Shown: positions 38,392-47,514, counted from the first letter of the stretch. The stretch is 64,000 nt of DNA from an uncultured Paracoccaceae bacterium (GCA_938049225.1 CALICM010000005.1:1-64000), one strand, 5' to 3'. The notes: generated from the letters alone by a model not told the origin. A program made the numbers and translations.

Positions 38392-38628
38392 ATGTTCGAA
38401 ACCCTAAAAGCTTCGGTCTATGCGTTGCTGGACGAGATCATCGCCCAGCCCGAAGACCCCCATGCGCTGCAAGAGCGCCTGCGAGAGGAATTGCAACAAA
38501 TGCGCGCGCTCGGACAAGCCATGCCTCAAGACCTAGTGGCGCTCGAACACTGGCTGGACGACGCGCTAAGCCTTCCGCCCGAAACCCGCCCGCCGATGCC
38601 AGCCGAACTTTCGCAAAGGAAAACATAA
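38392..38628 (+). CDS. Small hypothetical protein downstream of the DksA-like gene
   Basis: A 78-residue acidic, helical protein (MFETLKASVYALLDEIIAQPEDPHALQERLREELQQMRALG...HWLDDALSLPPETRPPMPAEL). It starts three bases after the DksA-like stop and is surely co-transcribed. Not recognised; no membrane segment or metal motif. Confidence 0.65.
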   Translation: MFETLKASVYALLDEIIAQPEDPHALQERLREELQQMRALGQAMPQDLVALEHWLDDALSLPPETRPPMPAELSQRKT

Positions 38629-38916
38629 GGCGTGTTATCGTAGGCGGCGATTGGTCTTACAGCGTTTCGCCTTTAACTTGAATCACCTAACGCTGCCTGA
38701 AATCATAGATTTCAACGCGTTAGGTGATGAGACATGTCTCAAGGTAAAGTCGAAACGCTTTAGTGTCGCTCCGCCCGATAGGAGTCATCGGGCAACATCA
38801 GACCGTTTCCATGGGCGGAGCTCATTCCGTACTCAACAAACCAAGTTTCAAGCAATTGGCTGTGGCCTACCGCGCCGCTTAACGCTCCGAGCCAATCGGC
38901 TCCAAGGCGTAGCCTG
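38629..38916. other. Non-coding stretch with a palindromic element
   Basis: The ORF track shows a 123-codon frame here (38651-39022), but it runs through the palindromic element and has no family signature; I treat it as non-coding. It contains copy 2 of the element and about 155 bases with nothing recognisable before the detached 3' end of the methyltransferase gene. Confidence 0.5.
38660..38760 (+). repeat. 101-bp palindromic TA-flanked element, copy 2
   Basis: It matches copy 1 (13827) at all but about four of 101 positions and lies in the same orientation. It is bounded by TA at 38658-38659 and 38761-38762. The right arm contains the perfect palindrome TGAGACATGTCTCA. It lies 268 bases from copy 3, in inverted orientation to it, so the two copies flank a short segment. 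Confidence 0.87.
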
Positions 38917-39026
38917 TCAGTTGTCGCGTACAATCAGCCAAACCGTGTGTAAATCGACAGTTGGATCCTCGGGCGCGAAATCCAACACGTGGCACCCCGC
39001 TTCGGTGATCAAAGCCTCATAGACTT
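38917..39026 (-). pseudogene. Detached 3' end of the methyltransferase gene
   Basis: The minus strand reads KVYEALITEAGCHVLDFAPEDPTVDLHTVWLIVRDN followed by a stop. This looks like the last ~36 residues of a class I SAM-dependent methyltransferase (the family commonly ends in ...HTVWLAR). It is cut off from the rest of the gene by copy 3 of the palindromic element. Removing the element plus one TA joins it in frame to the upstream part (39089-39625): ...YHASLAP + KVYEALITEAG.... It has no start of its own that makes sense. Confidence 0.8.
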
Positions 39027-39028
39027 TA

Positions 39029-39129
39029 AAGCGTTTCGCCTTTACCTTGAGACATGTTTCGTCACCTAACGCGTTGAAATCTATGATTTCAGGCAGCGTT
39101 AGGTGATTCAAGTTTAAGGCGAAGCGCTC
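39029..39129 (-). repeat. 101-bp palindromic TA-flanked element, copy 3, inside a gene
   Basis: The same 101-bp element in the opposite orientation, bounded by TA at 39027-39028 and 39130-39131. It lies inside the methyltransferase gene. It supplies the last 13 codons and the stop ([13 protein letters not shown]) now ending that gene. One frame of the element is open throughout ([19 protein letters not shown] appears in the ORF track for copies 2 and 3), but the gene's frame is not that one. Confidence 0.9.
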
Positions 39130-39625
39130 TAGGCGCCAGCGACGCGTGATAGACCGCCTCGCCCCCCACCTTCCCCATGACATCCCCATCGCGCGGCCCG
39201 GTTGTCATCAACAGCCGCCTACCCTGCGCCAAATGCGCTAGGATCCGCAGCAGGCACGGCCCTTGATCCTCTCGCTTGAGATGGAAGAAACTGTCCCAGG
39301 CAACAATCGCGGCAAACGGCTCGCCCAGATCCAGCACCCGCATATCGCCCTCGACCCACCGCGCGCCGGGTACCGCCGCCCGGGCCAGATCCAGCATCGG
39401 CCCCGCAAAATCTACACCGGTCAGCGCAAACCCTTGTGCATCCAACCAAGCCCCAATGGGCCGCCCCGAACCGCAGCCCAAATCCAGCACCGCCGCCCCA
39501 GCATCGAGCCCCACCGTCAGCCGTTTCAGCCATCCCAACTCGATCAGCGTCTTGCGCCGCTCCGCATCCCACTGTGCCGCTTGCCGCACATAAACGCCGC
39601 GCACCGCCTCGGGCGTGGCTGTCAT
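39089..39625 (-). CDS. Class I SAM-dependent methyltransferase, 3' end replaced by an inserted element
   Basis: The 178-codon frame starts at [26 protein letters not shown] (ATG 39625, overlapping the murD stop by four bases). It has the SAM-binding motif [20 protein letters not shown] (about residues 46-65), motif [28 protein letters not shown] and the later [14 protein letters not shown]. The last 13 codons come from the inserted palindromic element. About 38 native C-terminal residues, still present at 38917-39026, are lost. The SAM fold core remains, but the C-terminal strands are missing, so activity is doubtful. The ORF-track start (39700) lies in murD and is wrong. Confidence 0.8.
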   Translation of the reverse strand: MTATPEAVRGVYVRQAAQWDAERRKTLIELGWLKRLTVGLDAGAAVLDLGCGSGRPIGAWLDAQGFALTGVDFAGPMLDLARAAVPGARWVEGDMRVLDLGEPFAAIVAWDSFFHLKREDQGPCLLRILAHLAQGRRLLMTTGPRDGDVMGKVGGEAVYHASLAPRALRLKLESPNAA

Positions 39626-41013
39626 ACCAACCCTTCGACCAGCCGCACAAAGGCATCCCCGCGCGCCTCGAAGCTGTCGAACTGATCGAAACTGGCGCAA
39701 GCGGGGGCCAGCAGCACCGTGTCGCCCGGTTCCGCCTCGGCCGCCGCCGCCGCGACCGCCACCTCCAGCGTTCCGCTGACCTCATGCGGCACCGCGCCCA
39801 GGGTAACCGCAAATGCGTCACCCGCCGCCCCGATCAAATAGGCCTTGGCGACCTTTCCGAACAACGGCGCCAGCGCCTCGATCCCGCCGGCCTTGGGCTC
39901 GCCACCCACGATCCAACGCACCCGATCAAAGGCCCTTAGCGCCTGCGCCGCCGCATCCACGTTCGTCGCCTTGCTATCGTTCACAAAGGTCACACCACCA
40001 CGGACCGCCACCACCTGGCTGCGATGCGCCAACCCCGGGTAGGACCGCAGCCCTTCCTCGATCTGACGCGGCCCCAAGCCCAACGCCCGCAACACCGCCC
40101 AAGCCGCACAGGCGTTCTGATGGTTGTGTGCGCCGGGCAGACTGGCAACCCCGCGCAGATCGATCGCGGCCACCTGCCGCCCCCGCCGCCACTCGGCTAA
40201 AAAGCCCTTGCGCGCGAACACCGACCAACCATCCTTGATCTGCACCGAGTTCGCGATCCGGATCACCGGGTCCCCATTCTCGGCCACCTCGCGCATTTGG
40301 CCCGCCAGGAACCGCCCCTCCGCCTGATCCACCCCGATCACCGACCGCTCTGGCCCGCCTTCCGCGAACAACCGCCGTTTGGCCGCGAAATACCCGCCGA
40401 TTCCACCGTGCCGCTCCAGATGATCCGGGCTTAGGTTCAAGAACACTGCGATATCCGGCGCCAAGGCCCGGGCCAGTTCGATCTGATAGCTGCTGAGTTC
40501 CAGCACCACGACCTGGCCGTCAGTGGCAGGCTCCAGATCCAAAACCCCGCGCCCGATGTTGCCACCCATCTGCACCGGCCGCCCAGCGGCCGTCAGACAA
40601 TGTGCGATCAAAGCGGTCGTCGTCGATTTGCCATTCGACCCGGTGACACAAACCACCTGGGGCATCCGCTCCATCACCTCCCAATCGGCGTCGCCAAAAG
40701 ACCGGAAGAACAGCCCCACATCGTTGTCGACCACGACCCCACGCGCCTGCGCCGCCGCGACGACCGGGTGCGGAGCGGGATACAAATGCGGGACCCCCGG
40801 GCTGACGACTAACGCCATCACGCCCTCCCACGCTGCATCCCGCCGCAGATCCGCCACCGCAAACCCCTCGGCCTCGGCCGGCCCGACATCGCCATCGTCC
40901 CAGCACACAACCTCGGCCCCACCAGCCCGCAACGCCCGCGCCGCCGTCAACCCCGAGCGGCCCAACCCCAGCACCGCCACCCGATGCCCAGCGTACCCTC
41001 GAACCGGGATCAT
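39622..41013 (-). CDS. murD: UDP-N-acetylmuramoylalanine--D-glutamate ligase
   Basis: Adds D-Glu to UDP-MurNAc-L-Ala. Motifs: [17 protein letters not shown] (N-terminal Rossmann), ATP loop [18 protein letters not shown] (about residue 113), [26 protein letters not shown] and [20 protein letters not shown]. The start is MIPVRGYAG (ATG 41013, 463 residues), 30 codons inside the ORF-track start. Unlike the usual order it is separated from mraY by two foreign genes, and the gene translationally coupled to it downstream is the interrupted methyltransferase. Confidence 0.96.
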   Translation of the reverse strand: MIPVRGYAGHRVAVLGLGRSGLTAARALRAGGAEVVCWDDGDVGPAEAEGFAVADLRRDAAWEGVMALVVSPGVPHLYPAPHPVVAAAQARGVVVDNDVGLFFRSFGDADWEVMERMPQVVCVTGSNGKSTTTALIAHCLTAAGRPVQMGGNIGRGVLDLEPATDGQVVVLELSSYQIELARALAPDIAVFLNLSPDHLERHGGIGGYFAAKRRLFAEGGPERSVIGVDQAEGRFLAGQMREVAENGDPVIRIANSVQIKDGWSVFARKGFLAEWRRGRQVAAIDLRGVASLPGAHNHQNACAAWAVLRALGLGPRQIEEGLRSYPGLAHRSQVVAVRGGVTFVNDSKATNVDAAAQALRAFDRVRWIVGGEPKAGGIEALAPLFGKVAKAYLIGAAGDAFAVTLGAVPHEVSGTLEVAVAAAAAEAEPGDTVLLAPACASFDQFDSFEARGDAFVRLVEGLV

Positions 41014-41030
41014 ACCAGACCCCACTTTGT

Positions 41031-41063
41031 CCTCAAAATATCCCCGCCGGAGGCTCCGGCGCC
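41031..41063 (-). terminator. Terminator-like hairpin between the SDR gene and murD
   Basis: The minus strand reads CGCCGGAGCCTCCGGCGGGGATATTTTGAGG: a stem GCCGGAG/CTCCGGC followed by GGGATATTTT. It sits 30 bases past the SDR stop codon. A related GGGATATTTTTTT lies after otnC (61681). The form is common between genes in Rhodobacteraceae (my recollection). Confidence 0.55.
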
Positions 41064-41092
41064 ACCCCCAAGCACCACACCTAAAAAACCCA

Positions 41093-41749
41093 TCACCACG
41101 CAATCACCTTACGGTCCCGAAAGAACCCGCCCGTCGGCCCATCCTCGGGCAGCGTCGCCAGCCATATCGCCGTCTCCGCGCCTTCCTCGGGGCTGCGCGT
41201 CGCCCCCGCACCGCCCATCCGGGTCCGCACCCAGCCCGGGCACATCGCGTTGACCTTCACACCGGGCGGCAAATCCCGCGGCAACGCTTTGGTCAGCGCA
41301 TTCAAAGACGCTTTCGCCACTCCATAAGCCCCCGGCCCCGCCAAACCTTCGGCAAAGCTGCCCCAGTCAGACGAGATATTTACAATGCGCCCCCAAGCAG
41401 TCTTGCGCCAGTGTCCCATATTCATGCGGATCAAATCAAAAGGCGCATGTACCATGACCAACATGGCGGTGGTAAATTCTGCGGGGTCCTCCAGCATCGA
41501 GACATCCTGCAACACACCCGCGTTGTTGACCAAGACGTCAACGCCGCCCAGGCCCTCCATCGCTTCGGAATAGACCTTGGGGTTCAGCAAATCCAAATGC
41601 ACAGAACGGCACCCCAAGTCCGCGGCCGCAGCACGCCCCAAATCTGGATCCCGAGCGCCAATCGTCACATCCAAACCGTAGGCAACCAGCCCGGCCGCGA
41701 TCGCGCGCCCGATCCCCCGATTCCCCCCAGTAACCAAAGCTCGCCGCAT
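41093..41749 (-). CDS. SDR family oxidoreductase
   Basis: A 218-residue short-chain dehydrogenase. It shows the nucleotide-binding [15 protein letters not shown], the NNAGV motif ([11 protein letters not shown], about residue 75), the catalytic Ser in [14 protein letters not shown], and the active-site YxxxK in [17 protein letters not shown]. The C-terminus ([11 protein letters not shown]) is typical of carbonyl-reductase-like SDRs. The substrate is unknown. It lies inside the dcw cluster between the TPR gene and murD and has its own terminator-like sequence. Confidence 0.9.
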   Translation of the reverse strand: MRRALVTGGNRGIGRAIAAGLVAYGLDVTIGARDPDLGRAAAADLGCRSVHLDLLNPKVYSEAMEGLGGVDVLVNNAGVLQDVSMLEDPAEFTTAMLVMVHAPFDLIRMNMGHWRKTAWGRIVNISSDWGSFAEGLAGPGAYGVAKASLNALTKALPRDLPPGVKVNAMCPGWVRTRMGGAGATRSPEEGAETAIWLATLPEDGPTGGFFRDRKVIAW

Positions 41750-41878
41750 CTCGCGCTATTTACCACAACTTTCCGCAAACGTTCCCACCGGCGCCTCTCG
41801 GCGCCTGCGTCGACTCCTGATCTCTACTGTCATCAGAAACCACTGCTCATTGCTACCAGAGAGTGGGTCTCCTATCGA

Positions 41879-43423
41879 TCAAGGTGTAACGCCACGCCTG
41901 ATATTCGCAGCTTCATCATGTCTTCCCATGCGTTCCAGTACTACTTCCAAGTTCAGCCGGCTTTCCGCAGTCTCTAGGTGGTCCAAACCAAATCTCTCAA
42001 TGCCAATCTTCAGTGCGGAACGATGAAGCTGCTCGGCCTCCGCTAATTCGGAGAAGTTCATAACCCCAGATAACTGCTTAGACACAAGACACACACCAAG
42101 ACTATCCTTTCGGATCGCCGTTTTTGGATGGCCTTCGCCAAGACTCTGAGTTGTGATCCGCAATGCATCCCGGAATAGATGTTCCGCCTCGGCGGGCCGA
42201 TATGTATTCATGAGGATTTGAGCCAATATGCTCACGCGGATAGCTGTGTCTGGATGATCAGGCCCAAGAACCGCTTTCGAGATATCAACAGCCTCGCGCG
42301 CGAGGGGCTCGGCCTCTACGAACTTGCCACGTTCGTTGAAATAGGCAGCCAGATTATGGAGCGCCCGAGCGGTGTCGGGGTGTTGTCTTCCATTAGCTCT
42401 CTCACTTTCCAGCACAGCCTCCTCAAGTGGTGCCATTGCCTCGCCAAATCGATGCAGACCCATCAGGATGAGTCCTAAGTTCCCAAGTTGAATATACAGC
42501 GACTGCTCGTCTTGTGGTCGCAACTGCCTCGTTATCCCAAGGGCCTCTTGGATCACCGGAAGGGCTGCGGAGTATCGGCCGACAATTCGCAAACTTTCGG
42601 ACAAATTGCTGAGCGCAGTGGCCGTCTTTTGATCGCGATTGCCGTGTTCCGCTCGAGCCAGCTTAACAAGCTCCGTGTTCGCTACAATTGCCTTCTCGTA
42701 TTGACCGGCACGCCGGAGAAATACACCGGACGTTTGCAGATACTGAATCGTTGGGTTGAGCCGAGCTGCCTCCTCATAGTGTTCTGCCGCGTCCAGCCAG
42801 CGCACTTGGGCCTCAGCGATTTCGCCTCGCCCATAAGAAGCGCGTGCCGACCGTTCGACCGCAAGCCCATCCCGAGCCTTAATTTCAGCAAAGATCGCAT
42901 CAGCTTCGGAATAGTCACCCCTTTCCAGCTTTTCGCGCGCAATTTGCAGGCGTTCCACACCAATATCATTGCCCTCTCGGACCAGCAGCCGCTCTAACTC
43001 CACGATACGCGCCCAAGCCTTTTCGTAGAACACAGTGATATTGGCGAGCTGTCGTTCCAACTCATCCAACTCCGACTGTGAACGTTCGGCATTCGTACCG
43101 GTCGATGCCGCCAATTCCGCGCGCACTTCTTGGGCGCGCACCTCCAGTTTGTTCTGGAAATCTTCCAAGGTCATCGTGACCATCGGTTGGGGCGATGTTG
43201 GCCCGTTTGATGGACGTGGCGTCTCTCCATTTCCGTAGTCGCCGCCGCGTTGCCCGCGCAGCTTTCTGGCAAGCCACCAAATCGCACTGCCGATTATCCC
43301 CAGCACAGCCAAGAGCAACGCCACCAGGTCGGTTATCGCATTCGACTTGTCCTGATTCTGTTGATCGTCGTACCAGCCCGAAAGCGAGTTCCAGACATCC
43401 ACCAACCAATCGACCAATCCCAA
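41879..43423 (-). CDS. Membrane-anchored TPR-repeat protein (kinesin light chain-like repeats)
   Basis: The 514-residue protein has one membrane segment (about residues 30-51, ITDLVALLLAVLGIIGSAIWWLA), a coiled coil (about 82-165) and then a run of about six to seven TPRs of the kinesin-light-chain type (ANGRQHPDTARALHNLAAYFNERGKFVEAEPLAREAVDISKAVLGPDHPDTAIR...). Such repeats bind partner proteins. The gene is less GC-rich than the mur genes around it and interrupts the order mraY-murD, suggesting it was acquired. No nucleotide-binding or catalytic domain is fused to it. Confidence 0.82.
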   Translation of the reverse strand: MGLVDWLVDVWNSLSGWYDDQQNQDKSNAITDLVALLLAVLGIIGSAIWWLARKLRGQRGGDYGNGETPRPSNGPTSPQPMVTMTLEDFQNKLEVRAQEVRAELAASTGTNAERSQSELDELERQLANITVFYEKAWARIVELERLLVREGNDIGVERLQIAREKLERGDYSEADAIFAEIKARDGLAVERSARASYGRGEIAEAQVRWLDAAEHYEEAARLNPTIQYLQTSGVFLRRAGQYEKAIVANTELVKLARAEHGNRDQKTATALSNLSESLRIVGRYSAALPVIQEALGITRQLRPQDEQSLYIQLGNLGLILMGLHRFGEAMAPLEEAVLESERANGRQHPDTARALHNLAAYFNERGKFVEAEPLAREAVDISKAVLGPDHPDTAIRVSILAQILMNTYRPAEAEHLFRDALRITTQSLGEGHPKTAIRKDSLGVCLVSKQLSGVMNFSELAEAEQLHRSALKIGIERFGLDHLETAESRLNLEVVLERMGRHDEAANIRRGVTP

Positions 43424-43477
43424 TGACCTTCCTCCAATAGTCGCCAGACTATCAAAGATGCCGCCCCTGCCCAGCCC

Positions 43478-44563
43478 CTATCGCAGCTTCAGCGTCGCCA
43501 GTCCGATCAGCGCGAGGATCACGCTGATAATCCAAAAGCGGATCACGATCTGGCTTTCCGCCCAGCCCAGTTTTTCGAAATGGTGGTGGATCGGCGCCAT
43601 CAGGAAGATCCGCTTCTTGGTGCGTTTGTAATAGACGACCTGGATGATCACGCTGAGTGCCTCCACCACGAACAACCCGCCGATGATCGCCAGCACGATC
43701 TCGTGCTTGGTCGCCACTGCAATCGCCCCCAAAGCCCCGCCCAACGCCAGGCTGCCCGTATCGCCCATGAAGACGGCCGCAGGCGGCGCGTTATACCACA
43801 AAAACCCCAGGCCCCCGCCGATCAAAGCGGCCGTGAACACTGTAATTTCACCCGTGCCCGCCACATAATGCACGTCCAAATACTCGGTGAAATCGGTCCG
43901 CCCCACCACATAAGCGATGATCCCGAACGACCCCCCCGCGATCATCACCGGCATGATCGCCAATCCGTCCAGCCCATCGGTCATGTTGACGGCATTCGCC
44001 GCCCCGACGATCACGATCATCGCAAAGGGCACAAACAGCACCGACAGGTTCAAGAGCGTGTCCTTGAAGACGGGAAACGCCAGATGGCCCGACAGCTCTT
44101 CGGTGTGCAACAGCATCGCCCAGACGGCCGCCATCGCTGCGATCCCAAATCCGATGCCCAGCCGCATCCGCCCCGAGATCCCCGCCACATCATGTTTGGT
44201 CACCTTCGAATAGTCATCCGCGAAGCCGATCAGCCCAAAGGACCCGGTCACAAACAGCACCAACCACACATAGCCGTTGTCCAGCCGCGCCCATAAAAGC
44301 GTGCTCAGGAGCAAAGCGGACAAGATCAAAAGGCCACCCATCGTCGGTGTCCCCGCCTTAGCGATAATATGGGTCTCGGGGCCATCCTCGCGGATCGGCT
44401 GGCCCTTCTTCTGCTTGCGTTTCAGAAAGTCGATCAGCGGCCGCCCAAACATGAAGCCAAAGATCAAAGCCGTCAGGAAGGCGCCGCCCGCGCGAAAGGT
44501 GATATAGCGGAACAGATTGAAGATGTCCCCGCCGTCCGACAGCTCGCTCAGAAAATACAACAT
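43478..44563 (-). CDS. mraY: Phospho-MurNAc-pentapeptide transferase
   Basis: The polytopic membrane enzyme that makes lipid I from UDP-MurNAc-pentapeptide and undecaprenyl phosphate. About ten membrane segments. Signatures are the aspartate pair in [26 protein letters not shown], the catalytic [13 protein letters not shown], and the C-terminal [24 protein letters not shown]. 361 residues. Its start directly follows the murF stop. Confidence 0.97.
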   Translation of the reverse strand: MLYFLSELSDGGDIFNLFRYITFRAGGAFLTALIFGFMFGRPLIDFLKRKQKKGQPIREDGPETHIIAKAGTPTMGGLLILSALLLSTLLWARLDNGYVWLVLFVTGSFGLIGFADDYSKVTKHDVAGISGRMRLGIGFGIAAMAAVWAMLLHTEELSGHLAFPVFKDTLLNLSVLFVPFAMIVIVGAANAVNMTDGLDGLAIMPVMIAGGSFGIIAYVVGRTDFTEYLDVHYVAGTGEITVFTAALIGGGLGFLWYNAPPAAVFMGDTGSLALGGALGAIAVATKHEIVLAIIGGLFVVEALSVIIQVVYYKRTKKRIFLMAPIHHHFEKLGWAESQIVIRFWIISVILALIGLATLKLR

Positions 44564-46009
44564 CTACTCGGCCCCTTGCCCGTCCCACGGCTGCACCTGT
44601 CCCAGCGCTTTGACCGCGTCTACCAAAAGCCCCGCTTTCGAGCCCAGCGAGCCTTTGCACATCACAACATCACCCGCGTCTATCAGGCGCCGCACCTGAC
44701 CGGCAAGCGCTTGGGACGTCGGCGCCCATTGTCCCCGCTTTTCAATCGGCAGCGCGTCATAAAGGGCACGCATAAGGGGCCCCGCGCAATGGATCAGATC
44801 CACTTTGCCCAAGGCCGGATGGTTGGCCAACGCGGCGTGCATCGCCTCGGCTTGCGGACCCAATTCCAGCATGTCGGCCAGAAGCGCGATTCGCCGCCCA
44901 CGGTTCACCCGCCCGACGCCATCCTGGGGTTGGCTGAGCGCAAAAACCTCGAAGGCCGCGCGCATTGCAGCCGGGTTGGCGTTGTAGCTCTCGTCGATCA
45001 AAAGAACCGAACCATCGATCCCCCCCGGCCCCAAGGCGACCCGCCACCGCGCCCCACGCCCCTCGGGCGCCGACCAGCTGGCCAGGGTCATCGCCGCGCG
45101 CGGCACGTCCATGCCCAACAGATCCACCGCCGCCAATACCCCCAACGCATTGCTTGCCAAATGCCGCCCCGGCTGGCCGATCTTGAACATCAGCGGCACG
45201 CCCCTGGTCACGGCTTGAACGGTCGTCGCGGTCTCGGTCAGGGTCACCCAGGACAATCGGTACTTGGCGCCGGGATCCGCGCCAAAGCTGACAGCGCGCG
45301 CGCCAAGGTCCCTGACATGCGCCGCCTGAATATCAAAGGTCTCGCAATCCAAATTCAGCAGAACAACCCCGCCTGGCTCCAGGCCCTGGGCGATCTCGGC
45401 TTTCTCGTGGGCGATCCCCTCGATGCTGCCGAAGGCCTCAAGGTGCACCGCCGCCACGGTCGTGATCAACGCGAGATGTGGCCGGGCCAGGCGGGCCAGC
45501 GGCGCGATCTCGCCCGGGGCATTCATGCCGATTTCGATCACCGCGAACGCCGTATCGCGCGGCATCCGCGCCAGTGTCAGCGGCACACCCCAATGGTTGT
45601 TATAGCTCTTCTCGGCCGCGTGGACCTGGCCCTGGCGGCCCAAGGCCGCGCGCAGCATCTCTTTCGAGCCGGTCTTGCCCACCGAGCCTGTCACTGCCAC
45701 GACCTTTGCCCCGGTCCGCGCCCGTGCGGCCCGGCCCAGCGCGGTCAGCCCCTCGAGCGTATCCTCGACGATCAGCAGCCGGTCTTGAGAAACACCCTCA
45801 GGCACATGGCTGACCAACGCTGCCACCGCCCCCTTTTCCAGGGCAGCCGCCACGAACTCATGACCATCCCGCTGATCCTCAAGCGCGACAAAGAGGTCCC
45901 CCGACCGCACAGTCCGGCTGTCAATCGAGATCCCAGTCGCGATCCAATCACCTGTAACACGCCCGCCCGTGGCCGCCGCCGCCTCGGATGCCGACCATAA
46001 CGCTGTCAT
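44564..46009 (-). CDS. murF: UDP-MurNAc-tripeptide--D-alanyl-D-alanine ligase
   Basis: Adds D-Ala-D-Ala to the UDP-MurNAc-tripeptide. ATP loop VTGSVGKTGSKEMLRAAL (about residue 110), then EIGMNAPGEIAPLARLARP, the ligase motif LLIDESYNANPAAMRAAFEV and the C-terminal LPIEKRGQWAP...VRRLIDAGDVVMCKGSLGSKAGLLVDAV. 481 residues. It overlaps murE by four bases and abuts mraY. Confidence 0.96.
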   Translation of the reverse strand: MTALWSASEAAAATGGRVTGDWIATGISIDSRTVRSGDLFVALEDQRDGHEFVAAALEKGAVAALVSHVPEGVSQDRLLIVEDTLEGLTALGRAARARTGAKVVAVTGSVGKTGSKEMLRAALGRQGQVHAAEKSYNNHWGVPLTLARMPRDTAFAVIEIGMNAPGEIAPLARLARPHLALITTVAAVHLEAFGSIEGIAHEKAEIAQGLEPGGVVLLNLDCETFDIQAAHVRDLGARAVSFGADPGAKYRLSWVTLTETATTVQAVTRGVPLMFKIGQPGRHLASNALGVLAAVDLLGMDVPRAAMTLASWSAPEGRGARWRVALGPGGIDGSVLLIDESYNANPAAMRAAFEVFALSQPQDGVGRVNRGRRIALLADMLELGPQAEAMHAALANHPALGKVDLIHCAGPLMRALYDALPIEKRGQWAPTSQALAGQVRRLIDAGDVVMCKGSLGSKAGLLVDAVKALGQVQPWDGQGAE

Positions 46010-47502
46010 GCCAACCGCCCATCCAAGGCCGCCACGGCAATGCTTGCCTGCTCGGCATCGTCAAAGGGCAATACATCGTCGCCCACGGTCTGCCCCGTCT
46101 CGTGCCCTTTGCCCGCGATCAACAGGGTGTCCCCCGGCTGGAGCGCATCCACGGCGGCCAAAATCGCCTCGGCCCGGTCACCGATCTGATTGCCCTCGGG
46201 CACGCCGATCATCACCTCGCGCCGGATCTCGGCCGGATCTTCCGATCTGGGGTTATCATCCGTCACAAAAACCACATCCGCGTTGTCCCGCGCGGCCGCG
46301 CCCATCGGCACGCGCTTGCCGGGGTCGCGGTCGCCGCCCGCGCCAAAGACGACCAACAAACGACCCATCACATGCGGCCGCATCGCGCGCAGCGCCGTCT
46401 CCAAGGCATCTGGCGTGTGCGCATAGTCGACATAAACCGCCGCGCCGTTGTCGCGCACCGCCGCCCGCTGCATTCGCCCGCGCACGGTCTGCAACCCAGG
46501 CATGACACGAAACACCTCCGCTGGCACCGCCCCGCAACCAACCGCCAGCCCGGCCGAGATCAAGGCATTCGCCCCTTGAAACCCACCGATCAGGTCCAAG
46601 CGCGCGACATGCACATCACCACGCCACGCAAAACGCAGGTCTTGACCGGTGGCATCGAACCGCTGCCCCAACAGCTGCAAATCCGCACCCGTGGCCGTCC
46701 CCACGCGCAGCACATCCTGCCCACGACCCGCCCGCAGGCCAGCCAATCGATGCCCGGCAGGGTCGTCGACATTAAACACCCCAACACCCTGAGGCCCCAA
46801 CACCCGTTCAAACAACCCCGCCTTCGCCTGATAGTAGTCTTCAAACGTCGGATGATAATCCAGGTGATCGCGGGTGATATTGGTAAAGGCCGCCGCCCTG
46901 AGCCGCACACCGTCCAAGCGCCGCTGCGCCAACCCGTGGCTGGACGCCTCCATGGCCGCGTGCGTCACCCCCTCGTTCGCCAAATCCGCCAACAACCGGT
47001 GCAGCGTGATTGGTTCCGGCGTGGTATGGTTCAGCCCGCGCGCCACAGCCCCCTCGACCCCGGTGGTGCCAAAGTTCACCGCCCTTTCACCCAAGGCTTC
47101 CCAAATTTGCCGGGTGAAACTGGCAACGGAGGTTTTCCCGTTTGTCCCGGTCACGGCCACCATGACGTCGGGCTGGGCGCCGAACCAAGTCGCGGCGGCC
47201 TTTGCCAAAGCCAGTCGCGCATCGTTGTGCACCACAACGGGCACGCCCACCTTGCCCAAGATCTTGGCCCCTGCGGGGTCTGTCAGCACCGCGACAGCCC
47301 CCATGCGCAGGGCATAGGACACAAAATCCGCCCCGTGGGCATGCACGCCCGGCAGGGCGGCGAACAAATGCCCTGGCAGCACATCGCGGCTGTCCACGCT
47401 GAGGCCAGTGATTTCAGCTGTGTGGGACCAATCGCCCGCCTTCCGCGCGCCGTCCAACAGACCCAAGGCCGCCAGGGCCCGTGTGTTCTGCCCTTCGGCC
47501 AT
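46006..47502 (-). CDS. murE: UDP-MurNAc-L-alanyl-D-glutamate--2,6-diaminopimelate ligase
   Basis: Adds the third stem residue. ATP loop VTGTNGKTSVASFTRQIW (about residue 110), then THAAMEASSHGLAQRRLDGVRL, NITRDHLDYHPTFEDYYQAKAGLF and YVDYAHTPDALETALRAM. The motif DDNPRSEDPAEI contains DNPR, which marks meso-diaminopimelate rather than lysine as substrate, as expected for a Gram-negative. 498 residues. Confidence 0.96.
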   Translation of the reverse strand: MAEGQNTRALAALGLLDGARKAGDWSHTAEITGLSVDSRDVLPGHLFAALPGVHAHGADFVSYALRMGAVAVLTDPAGAKILGKVGVPVVVHNDARLALAKAAATWFGAQPDVMVAVTGTNGKTSVASFTRQIWEALGERAVNFGTTGVEGAVARGLNHTTPEPITLHRLLADLANEGVTHAAMEASSHGLAQRRLDGVRLRAAAFTNITRDHLDYHPTFEDYYQAKAGLFERVLGPQGVGVFNVDDPAGHRLAGLRAGRGQDVLRVGTATGADLQLLGQRFDATGQDLRFAWRGDVHVARLDLIGGFQGANALISAGLAVGCGAVPAEVFRVMPGLQTVRGRMQRAAVRDNGAAVYVDYAHTPDALETALRAMRPHVMGRLLVVFGAGGDRDPGKRVPMGAAARDNADVVFVTDDNPRSEDPAEIRREVMIGVPEGNQIGDRAEAILAAVDALQPGDTLLIAGKGHETGQTVGDDVLPFDDAEQASIAVAALDGRLA

Positions 47503-47514
47503 GGCGGTCCCCCT

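Noticed and set aside
38651-39022. 123-codon ORF between the DksA pair and the methyltransferase
   Set aside because: It is open mainly because one frame of the palindromic element has no stop; the rest has no family features.
39029-39129. Reading the palindromic element as a conserved protein segment ([19 protein letters not shown])
   Set aside because: The same peptide appears in unrelated contexts because the DNA element is repeated; its palindromic structure, TA flanks and fixed length explain it better.
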